Shown here one piece after another: positions 9,529-16,493 of a stretch of 48,674 bases of DNA (positions are counted from its first letter, which is position 1; every line of letters starts with the position of its first letter). A program made the translations under genes and the position numbers. The stretch is from NCBI GenBank assembly GCA_016867235.1, contig VGJY01000010.1, forward strand, positions 1 through 48,674. Reading direction: 5' to 3'. The notes below the pieces were generated by a model, which was not told the DNA's origin, did not search any database, and worked only from the letters and a program-made list of their open reading frames with translations. The DNA is from Candidatus Tanganyikabacteria bacterium. GTDB taxonomy: Bacteria; Cyanobacteriota; Sericytochromatia; S15B-MN24; VGJW01.

Positions 9529-10566
9529 CTACTTGCCCGAGAGGCGGGCGAAGGCGCGGGCGGCGACGTCGTCGTAGACCGACTTCGCGGCGGCCTTGGT
9601 GACCGGATCGTCGAAGTCGCGGACGGCCTCGTCCATCTCCGAGAGGTGCTCGAGCAACTCGGTGCGCTTCTTGGCATCCACCGGGCCTGGCGCCGAGTTC
9701 AGCCATTCCTCGACCTGCTTGAGATGCTTCTGCATCTTGGGGCCCGGCCGGCCGAACAGGTAGCCGTTGTCCCGCTCGTTGAACCAGGACTCGTCGCTGA
9801 AGCGCACGATCGTGCGGTGGAGATCCTTGTTGAAGGTCGCCATCTTGTCGCCCAGGGCCTTCTTGGCGTCGGGCGGCAGGCCGTCCGAGATCTTCGCGGG
9901 ATCCTGGTACTTGGCGAACAGCTCGCGGGCGAGTTTCGGGAACTTCTTGGCGCGCTGCTTCTTGTCGCCGTTGGCCATGTCGGTGAACGCCTTGTATTCG
10001 GCATCCAGCGCCGCATCCAGCTCGGTGAGCTTGGCGCGCTCGGCCTGGGCGCGGCTCTCGACCTTGGCGACGCGGGCCTTGAGGCTCTCGACCACATCGC
10101 GGGCCGGTTCCTGGGCGCCCGGATCGAGCTTTTCGAGGCCGGCTTCGGCGGCCGCCACGAGATCCTTGAGTTCCTTGACGCCCTTCTCGCGATCGGCGAG
10201 CGTCGTCTCGTTGCCCTCGCCGTGCGTCAGCAGGACGCGGAGCTTCTTCACGGTGCCGTTGAAATCCTTGGCGGAGGCGGCGAACGCCTCGTCGCGAGCC
10301 TGCGCCAGGTCCGCCCGGCGCTGGGCGTCCTCGGCGGCCTCGCGGGCTGCCGTGGCCTCGGCCAGCAGGGCGATGATCGCCTGCGCCCGGTTCGGCTCGG
10401 CCTTGTGGTGGATGATGACGGTCTCGCCGGGCATGACGCCGCCGGCTGCCGGCGTGCCGTCGGCCCGGGTGATGTCCTCGGGCTTCACGCCGTACTTCTT
10501 GGCGATCTGTTCGAGCGTCTGCCCCCTCTGTACGCGGACGCGCTCATTGCCACCCACTTTAGGCAT
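9529..10566 (-). CDS. LysM-domain protein with long coiled-coil region
   Basis: The product (345 residues) begins MPKVGGNERVRVQRGQ and has an N-terminal LysM motif (about 9-52: QTLEQIAKKYGVKPEDI ... GETVIIHHK) followed by a charged, alanine-rich helical region with strong coiled-coil character and a C-terminal globular part. There is no signal peptide, which is unusual for a peptidoglycan-binding LysM protein, so it may act in the cytosol or as a spore/inclusion-type scaffold. I chose ATG 10564-10566 over an upstream in-frame start because GGAGGAGGAG lies 8 nt before it (10575-10584). It is followed after 39 nt by the Ycf46-like gene in the same direction. The LysM assignment is good; the function is unknown. 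Confidence 0.75.
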   Translation of the reverse strand: MPKVGGNERVRVQRGQTLEQIAKKYGVKPEDITRADGTPAAGGVMPGETVIIHHKAEPNRAQAIIALLAEATAAREAAEDAQRRADLAQARDEAFAASAKDFNGTVKKLRVLLTHGEGNETTLADREKGVKELKDLVAAAEAGLEKLDPGAQEPARDVVESLKARVAKVESRAQAERAKLTELDAALDAEYKAFTDMANGDKKQRAKKFPKLARELFAKYQDPAKISDGLPPDAKKALGDKMATFNKDLHRTIVRFSDESWFNERDNGYLFGRPGPKMQKHLKQVEEWLNSAPGPVDAKKRTELLEHLSEMDEAVRDFDDPVTKAAAKSVYDDVAARAFARLSGK

Positions 10567-10712
10567 GGCTCGTACTCCTCCTCCAAAGCGGCCGACACCT
10601 TCTCGGCCTTTGCCAAGGCGACATATCGGCGCTGGCACAAGACTTCTTTCTTAGCTTTGAGTTAAGGTTCTCCGAAGATATGAGCACTTCGGCTGTCCCG
10701 TCAGCAGCGCAC

Positions 10713-10851
10713 GGCACTCACGCCGGGCAAGGATGCCCGGCGGAGCCTGTCCCGTCTCACTGGCTCGGCACTGATGCCGGGCAAGGATGCCCGGCGGAGG
10801 CTGTCCCGTCTCACTGGCTCGGCACTGACGCCGGGCAAGGATGCCCGGCGG
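10713..10851. repeat. Tandem 54-bp repeat with hairpins, about 2.6 copies
   Basis: Two 54-bp units (10713-10766 and 10767-10820) and a 31-bp partial third (10821-10851) differ by only a few bases; a further fragment of the unit (GGCTGTCCCGTC) precedes them near 10691. Each unit contains GCCGGGCA-AGGA-TGCCCGGC, an 8-9 bp stem with an AGGA tetraloop. There are no unique spacers, so this is not a CRISPR. The units resemble dispersed palindromic (REP-like) elements. Confidence 0.85.
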
Positions 10852-10871
10852 TCCGCCACGGACGGCACAGC

Positions 10872-10900
10872 GGGGGGGTTCGGGGGGGCGGCACCCCCCC
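10872..10900 (+). promoter_or_regulatory. G7/G7/C7 hairpin before the methyltransferase ribosome binding site
   Basis: G tracts at 10872-10878 and 10882-10888 can each pair with the C tract at 10894-10900; the second gives a 7-bp stem with loop CGGCA. The hairpin ends directly at GAGAAGG (10901-10907), the likely Shine-Dalgarno of the gene starting at 10910. It could limit translation, or mark homopolymer tracts prone to slippage. Confidence 0.45.
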
Positions 10901-10909
10901 GAGAAGGCA

Positions 10910-12514
10910 ATGAACTTCAAGCAGCTGGAATCGGCCCGCAAGCTGCGGGGCGGCTACTACACGCCGGCCCCGGTGGCGGCGTTCCTGCTGCGCTGGGCGG
11001 TGCGGAGCGGGCCGTGCCGGGTCCTGGAGCCGGGCTGCGGCGACGGCGCCTTCCTGCGGGCCGCGGCGCACCTGGATGTCGACACCCGCTTCCTGGCATT
11101 CGAGATCGAGCCGGGCGAGGCGGCGGCGGCGCGGGCGGCCGCCTCCGGCGTCTCGCGGGTGATCGCCGGGGACTTCCTGTCCTGGGCGACCGGGCCTGGC
11201 GCGGCCGAACGCTTCGATGCCGCGGTCGGCAACCCGCCCTACGTCCGGTACCAGTACCTCGACGCTGGCCAGCAGGCGGCGGCCGAGCGGCTGTTCGCCC
11301 GCGAAGGCGTACCGTTCACGCGCCACACCAATCTCTGGGTGTCGTTCGTGCTGGCCGCGGTCGCGGCGTTGCGGCCGGGCGGGCGCCTGGCGATGGTGGT
11401 GCCCGCCGAACTGCTCCACGTGCTGCACGCCCGCGGCTTGCGGGAGCACCTCCTCGCCGCGTGCGCGGAAGTCGTCGTCGTGGACGTCGCGCCGATCGTG
11501 TTCGAGGGGACCTTGCAGGGGACCGTCCTGCTGCTGGCCGAGAAGGCCCGAAGCAACGGGACCGGGCGGTTGTCGCTGGTGCGGGCCGACGACCTGGCGT
11601 TCCTGGCCGAGTCGCCTGAGTCCCTCCTGGGGCGGTCCATCCCGATCGCTGGCGCCGACCTGGACTACAAGTGGATGGCGGCTTTGCTGGAGCCGGCGGA
11701 GCGTCAACTGCTCGAGCAGCTTTCGTCGGCGGGGCTGCTACGGGATTTCTCGGCCTTCGGCCGAGTGGACGTCGGCATCGTGACCGGCGCCAACAAGTTC
11801 TTCCTCGTCGACGACGCCACCGTGGCGATGTACTCGCTGCAGGCGTACTGCAAGCCGATGTTCGGTCGCAGCGAGCACGCCCGCGGAGTGATCTACGGGT
11901 GGGCGGATCACGCCGAGAATGCCCGGCGCGGCCATCCGACGCACTTCCTCGACTTCTCGGGAGGGGCGCCGCCGGCCTACATCGCGCTGGGGGAGCGACA
12001 GGGGCTGCACGCGCGGTACAAGTGCCGCATCCGCGATCCGTGGTACCGCGTGCCTTCGGTGTACGCCGCGCGCATCGGCATGCTCAAGCGCTGCCACCAC
12101 TTCCCGAAGCTCCTGCTCAACGAAATCGGCGCCTACACCACCGACACGGCCTACCGCATCGCGAGCCTGGAAGAGCCCGCCGAATCGATCGTGGCCCGGT
12201 TCGTCAACTCGGCGACCGCCCTGTCCGCCGAACTGCTGGGCAGGCACTACGGCGGCGGCGTGCTCGAGCTGGTGCCGTCCGAAATCGAGCGCTTGCTGCT
12301 GCCTGCCGTGGATCCCGCGGGCGACCTGGATCTGGCGGGCCTCGACGCGGACATGCGCTCGGCCTCTCCTCCCGAGGAGGTGCTGGCGCGGCGCGACGCG
12401 CGCGTGCTCGGGCCGCTCGGCGTATCCGGCGAGGATCAGGAGAGGCTGCGGGCCGCCTGGGACCGCCTCCGGAGCCGCCGGCAGCGGGTTACAACCCCAG
12501 ATACTTCGCGATGA
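10910..12514 (+). CDS. Adenine-specific DNA methyltransferase, Eco57I/TaqI-like (orphan)
   Basis: The 534-residue protein shows a gamma-type N6-adenine methyltransferase core: substrate/cofactor motif X-I region GGYYTPAPVAAFLLRW and LEPGCGDGAFL (SAM binding), then the catalytic motif GNPPYVRYQY (NPPY). The C-terminal half, with VDVGIVTGANKFFLVDD and HFPKLLLNEIG, looks like the target-recognition domain of TaqI/Eco57I-type enzymes. I start at ATG 10910 (MNFKQLESARKLRGG) because GAGAAGG precedes it; the upstream in-frame start would translate the repeat region. No endonuclease or specificity subunit lies nearby, so it is probably an orphan regulatory or protective methylase. Its last 26 nt overlap the convergent acyl-CoA dehydrogenase gene. 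The target sequence cannot be read from the protein. Confidence 0.88.
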   Translation: MNFKQLESARKLRGGYYTPAPVAAFLLRWAVRSGPCRVLEPGCGDGAFLRAAAHLDVDTRFLAFEIEPGEAAAARAAASGVSRVIAGDFLSWATGPGAAERFDAAVGNPPYVRYQYLDAGQQAAAERLFAREGVPFTRHTNLWVSFVLAAVAALRPGGRLAMVVPAELLHVLHARGLREHLLAACAEVVVVDVAPIVFEGTLQGTVLLLAEKARSNGTGRLSLVRADDLAFLAESPESLLGRSIPIAGADLDYKWMAALLEPAERQLLEQLSSAGLLRDFSAFGRVDVGIVTGANKFFLVDDATVAMYSLQAYCKPMFGRSEHARGVIYGWADHAENARRGHPTHFLDFSGGAPPAYIALGERQGLHARYKCRIRDPWYRVPSVYAARIGMLKRCHHFPKLLLNEIGAYTTDTAYRIASLEEPAESIVARFVNSATALSAELLGRHYGGGVLELVPSEIERLLLPAVDPAGDLDLAGLDADMRSASPPEEVLARRDARVLGPLGVSGEDQERLRAAWDRLRSRRQRVTTPDTSR

Positions 12515-13658
12515 CGCCCCGCTGGATCTCGCTGGTGCCCTCGCCGATCTCCAGCAACTTGGCGTCGCGCCAGTACCGCTGGACGTCGGTCTCCATCATG
12601 AGGCCGTAACCGCCGAAGACCTGCAGGGCTTCGTTGACCACGCGGCGGCACATCTCGGACGAAAACAGCTTGCTCATGGAGGCCTCGCGGGCGCAGGGCT
12701 GCCCCGAATCGGCCAGCCACGCCACCTTGATGCCAAGGCACCGCGCCGCTTCGATCTCGGTGGCCATGTCGGCCAACTTGAACGCGATCGCCTGGAACTT
12801 GCCGATCGGTTGCCCGAAGGCCGTGCGCTCCTTGGCATACCCCAGCGCCGCGTCCATGGCCGCCCGGGCGATGCCGATGGCTGCGCCCGAGGCGACCACC
12901 CGGCCGCCCTCGAGCGTCTTGAGGGCCTCGTAGAAGCCGGTCCCCTCGGGGCCCAGCAGGGCCCCGGCCGGCACCCTGCAGTCGGTGAAGGTGATCTCCG
13001 CCGTGTCGCTCGCCTTGCAGGAAATCTTCCTGAGCTTCCGGCTCACGTGCAGGCCGGGCGTGGACCGATCGACGATGAACAGGCTGATGCCCTTCATCCC
13101 CTTGTCGGGGTCGGTCTTGGCCGCCACGACCACGAAATCGCAGATGTTGCCGTTAGTGCAGAACATCTTGGCGCCGTTGAGCAGCCAGTGGTCGCCATGC
13201 CGCACGGCACGGGCCTTGAGGCCAGCCACGTCGGAGCCCGCGTCCGGCTCGGTGAGGGCCCACGAGCCGATCTTCTCGCCGCGCAAACCCCCGGGGAGGT
13301 AGCGGCGCTTCTGCTCCTCGGTGCCCAGGGCCAGGATCGGCCGGCAAGCCAGGACGCCGTGAGCGAACACCGACAGGGCCATGCCGAAAGACGCGTACGA
13401 CAGTTCCTCGCCGAGGATCTGCAACTCCTGGAAACCGCCCCCCGCTCCGCCGTGCTCTTCGGGGAAGCCGACCCCGAGGAACCCGAGTTCGCCAAGGCGC
13501 CGCCACAGGTGCATCGGGAACTCGTCCCGGTCGTCGTACTCGGCGGCGATCGGCGCCACTTCCCGGGCCGCGAACTCGCGGACGGCCGCCCTGAGCATGT
13601 CCTGCTCCTCGGTGTAAGCCAGCGAGATGCCCGTCCGGGGAGCGGTGGTGGTCGCCAA
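12489..13658 (-). CDS. Acyl-CoA dehydrogenase
   Basis: The 389-residue product is a full-length FAD-dependent acyl-CoA dehydrogenase that oxidises acyl-CoA to trans-2-enoyl-CoA. It has both family signatures: ALTEPDAGSDVAG and QVFGGYGLMMETDVQRYWRD. E373 in EIGEGTSEIQR matches the catalytic base position of medium- and short-chain enzymes. Substrate chain length or branching cannot be told from motifs; isovaleryl- and butyryl-type enzymes share this form. The start is a TTG (13656-13658) with AGGAGG at 13665-13670, ideally spaced. It stands alone, with no other beta-oxidation gene in the window, and a 7-bp inverted repeat lies just upstream that may bind a regulator. Confidence 0.93.
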   Translation of the reverse strand: MATTTAPRTGISLAYTEEQDMLRAAVREFAAREVAPIAAEYDDRDEFPMHLWRRLGELGFLGVGFPEEHGGAGGGFQELQILGEELSYASFGMALSVFAHGVLACRPILALGTEEQKRRYLPGGLRGEKIGSWALTEPDAGSDVAGLKARAVRHGDHWLLNGAKMFCTNGNICDFVVVAAKTDPDKGMKGISLFIVDRSTPGLHVSRKLRKISCKASDTAEITFTDCRVPAGALLGPEGTGFYEALKTLEGGRVVASGAAIGIARAAMDAALGYAKERTAFGQPIGKFQAIAFKLADMATEIEAARCLGIKVAWLADSGQPCAREASMSKLFSSEMCRRVVNEALQVFGGYGLMMETDVQRYWRDAKLLEIGEGTSEIQRGVIAKYLGL

Positions 13659-13681
13659 GGGAAACCTCCTGTTCAGACAAA

Positions 13682-13707
13682 GTTAAGCAAGTTCGCCCAA
13701 GCTTAAC
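13682..13707. promoter_or_regulatory. Perfect inverted repeat between divergent genes, operator candidate
   Basis: GTTAAGC (13682-13688) and GCTTAAC (13701-13707) are exact reverse complements separated by 12 nt. They sit 24 nt upstream of the TTG start of the acyl-CoA dehydrogenase and 14 nt upstream of the small plus-strand gene, where either promoter would be. Size and symmetry suit a dimeric TetR- or GntR-type regulator, both common for acyl-CoA genes; no regulator gene is adjacent. Confidence 0.5.
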
Positions 13708-13720
13708 CCGATGATAAGGT

Positions 13721-13984
13721 ATGGTGGAACTGGTGGTGCTCAAGAAGCAGATACCCGCACTGGCGCGGGCGATCGCCAGCACGGAGCAGATGGCGCGGTC
13801 CTGCTCGGGCCCCCGGTCTTCCACGCTGCAGTCCGACGCCGAGGCCCTCAAGCGCCGGTTGTCGCACATCGACGACGCGCTCTGGGAGACCACCCTGTAC
13901 CCCTGCCATTGCGGGCGCCGCCTGACCCAGTGCCCCAACCGGGTCGGCTCGCTGGCCTGCAACCTGGCCGACAAGGGCGCCTGA
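13721..13984 (+). CDS. Small cysteine-containing protein of unknown function
   Basis: The 87-residue protein has a helical N-terminal half and a C-terminal part with four cysteines and a histidine in YPCHCGRRLTQCPNRVGSLAC, suggesting a metal-binding or disulphide-bonded knuckle. The start could be ATG 13721 (AAGG only 1 nt upstream, so poorly spaced) or a GTG a few codons later. A strong hairpin terminator follows the stop by 24 nt, which supports a real transcription unit. I do not recognise the family. Confidence 0.55.
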   Translation: MVELVVLKKQIPALARAIASTEQMARSCSGPRSSTLQSDAEALKRRLSHIDDALWETTLYPCHCGRRLTQCPNRVGSLACNLADKGA

Positions 13985-14008
13985 GCCGCAGACTGCAAAA
14001 ACGCAGGA

Positions 14009-14034
14009 GGCCCGGGCTTTGACCCGGGCCTTCC
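14009..14034. terminator. Bidirectional intrinsic terminator
   Basis: GGCCCGGG (14009-14016), loop CTTTGA and CCCGGGCC (14023-14030) form a perfect 8-bp stem followed by TTCC. It lies between the stops of the small gene at 13721-13984 and the minus-strand small gene at 14048-14215, so it can serve both, although the U-run is weak. Confidence 0.7.
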
Positions 14035-14047
14035 GTATACTCCCCGG

Positions 14048-14215
14048 CTACCCCTCGGCCAAGGCCAACGCCGCGGCCGCGGCGAAAACGGCCATTCCCA
14101 CCAGCGGATTGAAGAACGAGGCCACGAGAGCCGCGACCGCGACCGCCGGAGCGGCCGGGATGCTGCGCGGAGCCGCATGGGCGATGGCGATCGCTTTGGT
14201 CCGGTTCTTGCGCAC
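14048..14215 (-). CDS. Possible small hydrophobic protein
   Basis: From GTG 14213-14215 a 55-residue peptide can be read: a basic N-terminus (RKNRTKAI) followed by two hydrophobic alanine-rich stretches (PAVAVAALVASFFNPLVG and MAVFAAAAALALAEG), as expected for a small membrane protein. GAGAGAG lies about 10 nt upstream. An earlier start at 14266 would add 17 residues without hydrophobic character. The gene ends next to the shared terminator. Such stretches also arise by chance in GC-rich DNA, so this is tentative. Confidence 0.35.
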   Translation of the reverse strand: MRKNRTKAIAIAHAAPRSIPAAPAVAVAALVASFFNPLVGMAVFAAAAALALAEG

Positions 14216-14337
14216 TTTCGCTGACTCTCTCAAAGAACAGGGTCGTCCGTGGCCAAGGGGATCCATACCCGTAGGGGTGGGCCCTACCTTGAAACGGCCA
14301 TCAAAAGGGAATCAAGATTTCGTTCGAGATGACCGCC

Positions 14338-15534
14338 TCATGGCGTCGCCAGCCGCTTCCAGGTCCCCCCGCCGTACGCGTGCAAGGATTCGCCGTCGGC
14401 CGCCAGGGCGATCGCCCCGCCGCCCGGAAGCGCGACCACGGTCTCGAGCGGTTCGGGCGCGGGTGCTTCGGCTTGCCACTTTCCGGACAGGTACGCGAAG
14501 GTCCGGCCGGCCGCGGCGCCCAGATCCGCGACGAATCCTCCGGAGTCGCCGAAAGTCGGCACTCCCAGGTAGTAGGAGGCGTCGGGCCCGAGTTCGGCCA
14601 CCCACGAGGCGCCAGCCAGGCGGTAAAGGCCCGAGCGGGTGGTGGCGACCAGGACCGGGGCCCCCTGGCGCCGCACGGCCAGGGCGGTGGCGGGGTTGAG
14701 GGAGTCGGGCTGCGAAAGACTGGACCAGGCCGCGCCGTTCCACTTGCCGACGACGTTGGTGCCCGCCCCGTCGGAGCCCACGGCGTAGGATTCGCTTGCC
14801 GAGAGGGTCCTGACGGAGCCCAGCAGCGGCGCCAGCTTCAAGCTCTGCGAGGCCCAGGCCTGCCCGTCGAACCGCCAGGGGCGCCCGCCCTCCTCGACGG
14901 CCATGCCCGCGGACGCGTCGGGGGTGACGTCGAGATCCGCGATGCGGCCGGCCTGGACCACCCGGGTCCAGGTGCGCGAGCCCGCGGCAAGGCGGTAGAT
15001 GCCGTCCGCGGCACCCGCGTAGTACGAACCCGAGGCCGCCGCGATGGCCGAAGGCGCGGTGCCGCATGGGAAAGGATCGGCGAGCGTCGTCCAGGAACCG
15101 GACGAGTAGGCGTGCAGGCCCTTCGCGCTGGCCAGGAGCACCCGGTCGCCTGCCAGGTAGACGCCCAGCGGCGCCGTCGCGCCGGCCTGGCAGCCGCCTG
15201 CCCCGGTCTCCCCGTTGTCGCCGGCGAGACTGCCGGAGTTGTTGGAGGCGGTCGGGAGCGGCGTCGCGCCGGCGCTCGGCGCCCCCGCGAAGGGATCGCC
15301 CGCCGTCAGCGGAACCTGGCCGCGCACGAGGTCGGTGGCCTTCTCGCCGGGCGACCGTGGCAGGAGCACGAACTCCTCGCCGGCCGTCCGGGAACTGCCG
15401 GGCATGCCCGCGGCCCGGTCGGCCGCCATCCCGGTCGAGACACCCACGGCCGCGCACCCCGGCCCCAGGGCCGCCACGACCAGCAAACCGGCCACGGCCA
15501 CGCGGAAACCCGAGTCCCGCAACCCGCGCCGCAT
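14338..15534 (-). CDS. Lipoprotein with beta-propeller-like repeats
   Basis: The 398-residue product starts MRRGLRDSGF and has a lipoprotein signal ending ALGPGC (Cys 27). After a low-complexity linker come repeated units such as GVYLAGDRVLLASAKGLHAY, GSYYAGAADGIYRLAAGS and RSGLYRLAGASWVAELG, each with a 'title-value' strand pattern typical of beta-propellers. Its ATG (15532-15534) shares one base with the TGA of the upstream lipoprotein gene, indicating translational coupling. Longer in-frame reading upstream exists but only shadows the two preceding genes. It is the last gene of a three-lipoprotein operon. No enzyme motif is visible. Confidence 0.75.
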   Translation of the reverse strand: MRRGLRDSGFRVAVAGLLVVAALGPGCAAVGVSTGMAADRAAGMPGSSRTAGEEFVLLPRSPGEKATDLVRGQVPLTAGDPFAGAPSAGATPLPTASNNSGSLAGDNGETGAGGCQAGATAPLGVYLAGDRVLLASAKGLHAYSSGSWTTLADPFPCGTAPSAIAAASGSYYAGAADGIYRLAAGSRTWTRVVQAGRIADLDVTPDASAGMAVEEGGRPWRFDGQAWASQSLKLAPLLGSVRTLSASESYAVGSDGAGTNVVGKWNGAAWSSLSQPDSLNPATALAVRRQGAPVLVATTRSGLYRLAGASWVAELGPDASYYLGVPTFGDSGGFVADLGAAAGRTFAYLSGKWQAEAPAPEPLETVVALPGGGAIALAADGESLHAYGGGTWKRLATP

Positions 15535-16463
15535 CACAGCGCACCTCCCATCCGGCGCACGGGGACGCCCCACAAGACGGCGTCGTAGCCCGCGTTCGTA
15601 TCCTCGAGCGTGCTCCGGGCGATCGCGTCGATCCCCAGTTGCCCCAGATCCGGCACGTCGGGGAACTGGACATCGCCTTCGAAGCGCCAGCCGCGGCCGT
15701 CGTGGCCGGCGGGGCCGAGAGCCTGCCTCCTGGTTCCGCCCAGGTAAGCGAAGACCGCGACTTTCTCCGAACTGGCGCGCACCGCCACGTGCAGGGCCTC
15801 GCCCGGGAGCCCCGCCGCCAGGCGGCGCAGGTCCATGAGGCGGTTCTCGGGCTGATCGCCGGTGGCGTACGTGGTGCTCCCCGCGGGGGTCGTGAGCGTG
15901 ACATCCAGGATGTCCACCGACCACGTGGCGGGCTTCTGGATGGCCACCGAGACCTCGGTGAGGCGCCATGCCCCGGGTCCCTCGAAGAGCGCCTCCCGGT
16001 GCAAGGTTTCCTGGAAGCCCTTGCGGACCAGGGCCTTGCGCCAGGGGAAATCGCCGAGCCAGGTGCCGGGCTGCGACCGCCGGAGCACCACGAGGGCCTG
16101 CCGCCCGGACTGGCCGAGGAAGACGCTCGCCTCCTCGTCGAGGGAAACGCTCGTCGCCTTGTAGTCGCGCCCCCAGCGGCGCGCTCCGGTGGCGCCTGCG
16201 ATGCCCGTGCCCGCGAAGATGCCGATGCCGTCGTTGATCAGGCGCGCCTCGAAGAGGGGCAGCGCATCCGACCGGCGCAGGTCGGCGAGCACCTGGCCGC
16301 GAAGGGCTTCGGGCGGCACGGTCGGCCGCGGCGTGATGGCGACGGGCGTCGGCAGCGTCGAGACGATGCGGCCGGAGAGGAGGTTCGCCAGCGCGTCGCA
16401 CCCTCCCAGCAGCGCCGGCCCGAGGAGGGCGGCGAGGGCGGGGAGAGTGCGGCACAGTCGCAT
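15534..16463 (-). CDS. Lipoprotein of unknown function
   Basis: The 309-residue protein has a lipoprotein signal ending ALLGGC (Cys 22). The mature part mixes beta-rich sequence with acidic and aromatic patches and contains single motifs such as DEEASVFLGQSGRQALVVLRR and DGRGWRFEGDVQFPDVPD; I recognise no family. It lies between two other lipoproteins: its stop overlaps the next start by 1 nt, and it begins 30 nt after the previous stop. Co-expression of all three suggests one envelope complex. The signal peptide and coupling support it being real. Confidence 0.75.
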   Translation of the reverse strand: MRLCRTLPALAALLGPALLGGCDALANLLSGRIVSTLPTPVAITPRPTVPPEALRGQVLADLRRSDALPLFEARLINDGIGIFAGTGIAGATGARRWGRDYKATSVSLDEEASVFLGQSGRQALVVLRRSQPGTWLGDFPWRKALVRKGFQETLHREALFEGPGAWRLTEVSVAIQKPATWSVDILDVTLTTPAGSTTYATGDQPENRLMDLRRLAAGLPGEALHVAVRASSEKVAVFAYLGGTRRQALGPAGHDGRGWRFEGDVQFPDVPDLGQLGIDAIARSTLEDTNAGYDAVLWGVPVRRMGGAL

Positions 16464-16493
16464 CGGAGGCTCTCAGGTCCGGCCAGGGAAGGC

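Larger units (their letters stand above)
10567..10909. other. Gene-free divergent intergenic region with tandem repeats
   Basis: These 343 bases between the divergent LysM and methyltransferase genes hold an AT-richer segment (10640-10680) that may contain the LysM promoter, the 54-bp tandem repeats, and a G7/G7/C7 hairpin next to the methyltransferase start. Open frames here are translations of the repeats and look spurious. Confidence 0.6.

Noticed and set aside
7852-10665. Long plus-strand frame (937 codons) opposite the AAA and LysM genes
   Set aside because: It is an antisense shadow without domain motifs; the minus strand has Walker A/B and LysM signatures.
10713-10851. Possible CRISPR array
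   Set aside because: Adjacent units are near-identical over the whole 54 bp with no unique spacers, and no cas genes are present.
10651-10941. 96-codon minus-strand frame with repeated ILARRQCRASETGQ
   Set aside because: The peptide repeat simply translates the 54-bp DNA hairpin repeats; there is no start signal, and the pattern is explained by DNA structure.
13711-14022. 103-codon plus-strand frame from ATG 13711
   Set aside because: It overlaps the 87-residue gene in another phase, runs into the terminator hairpin and has no motifs.
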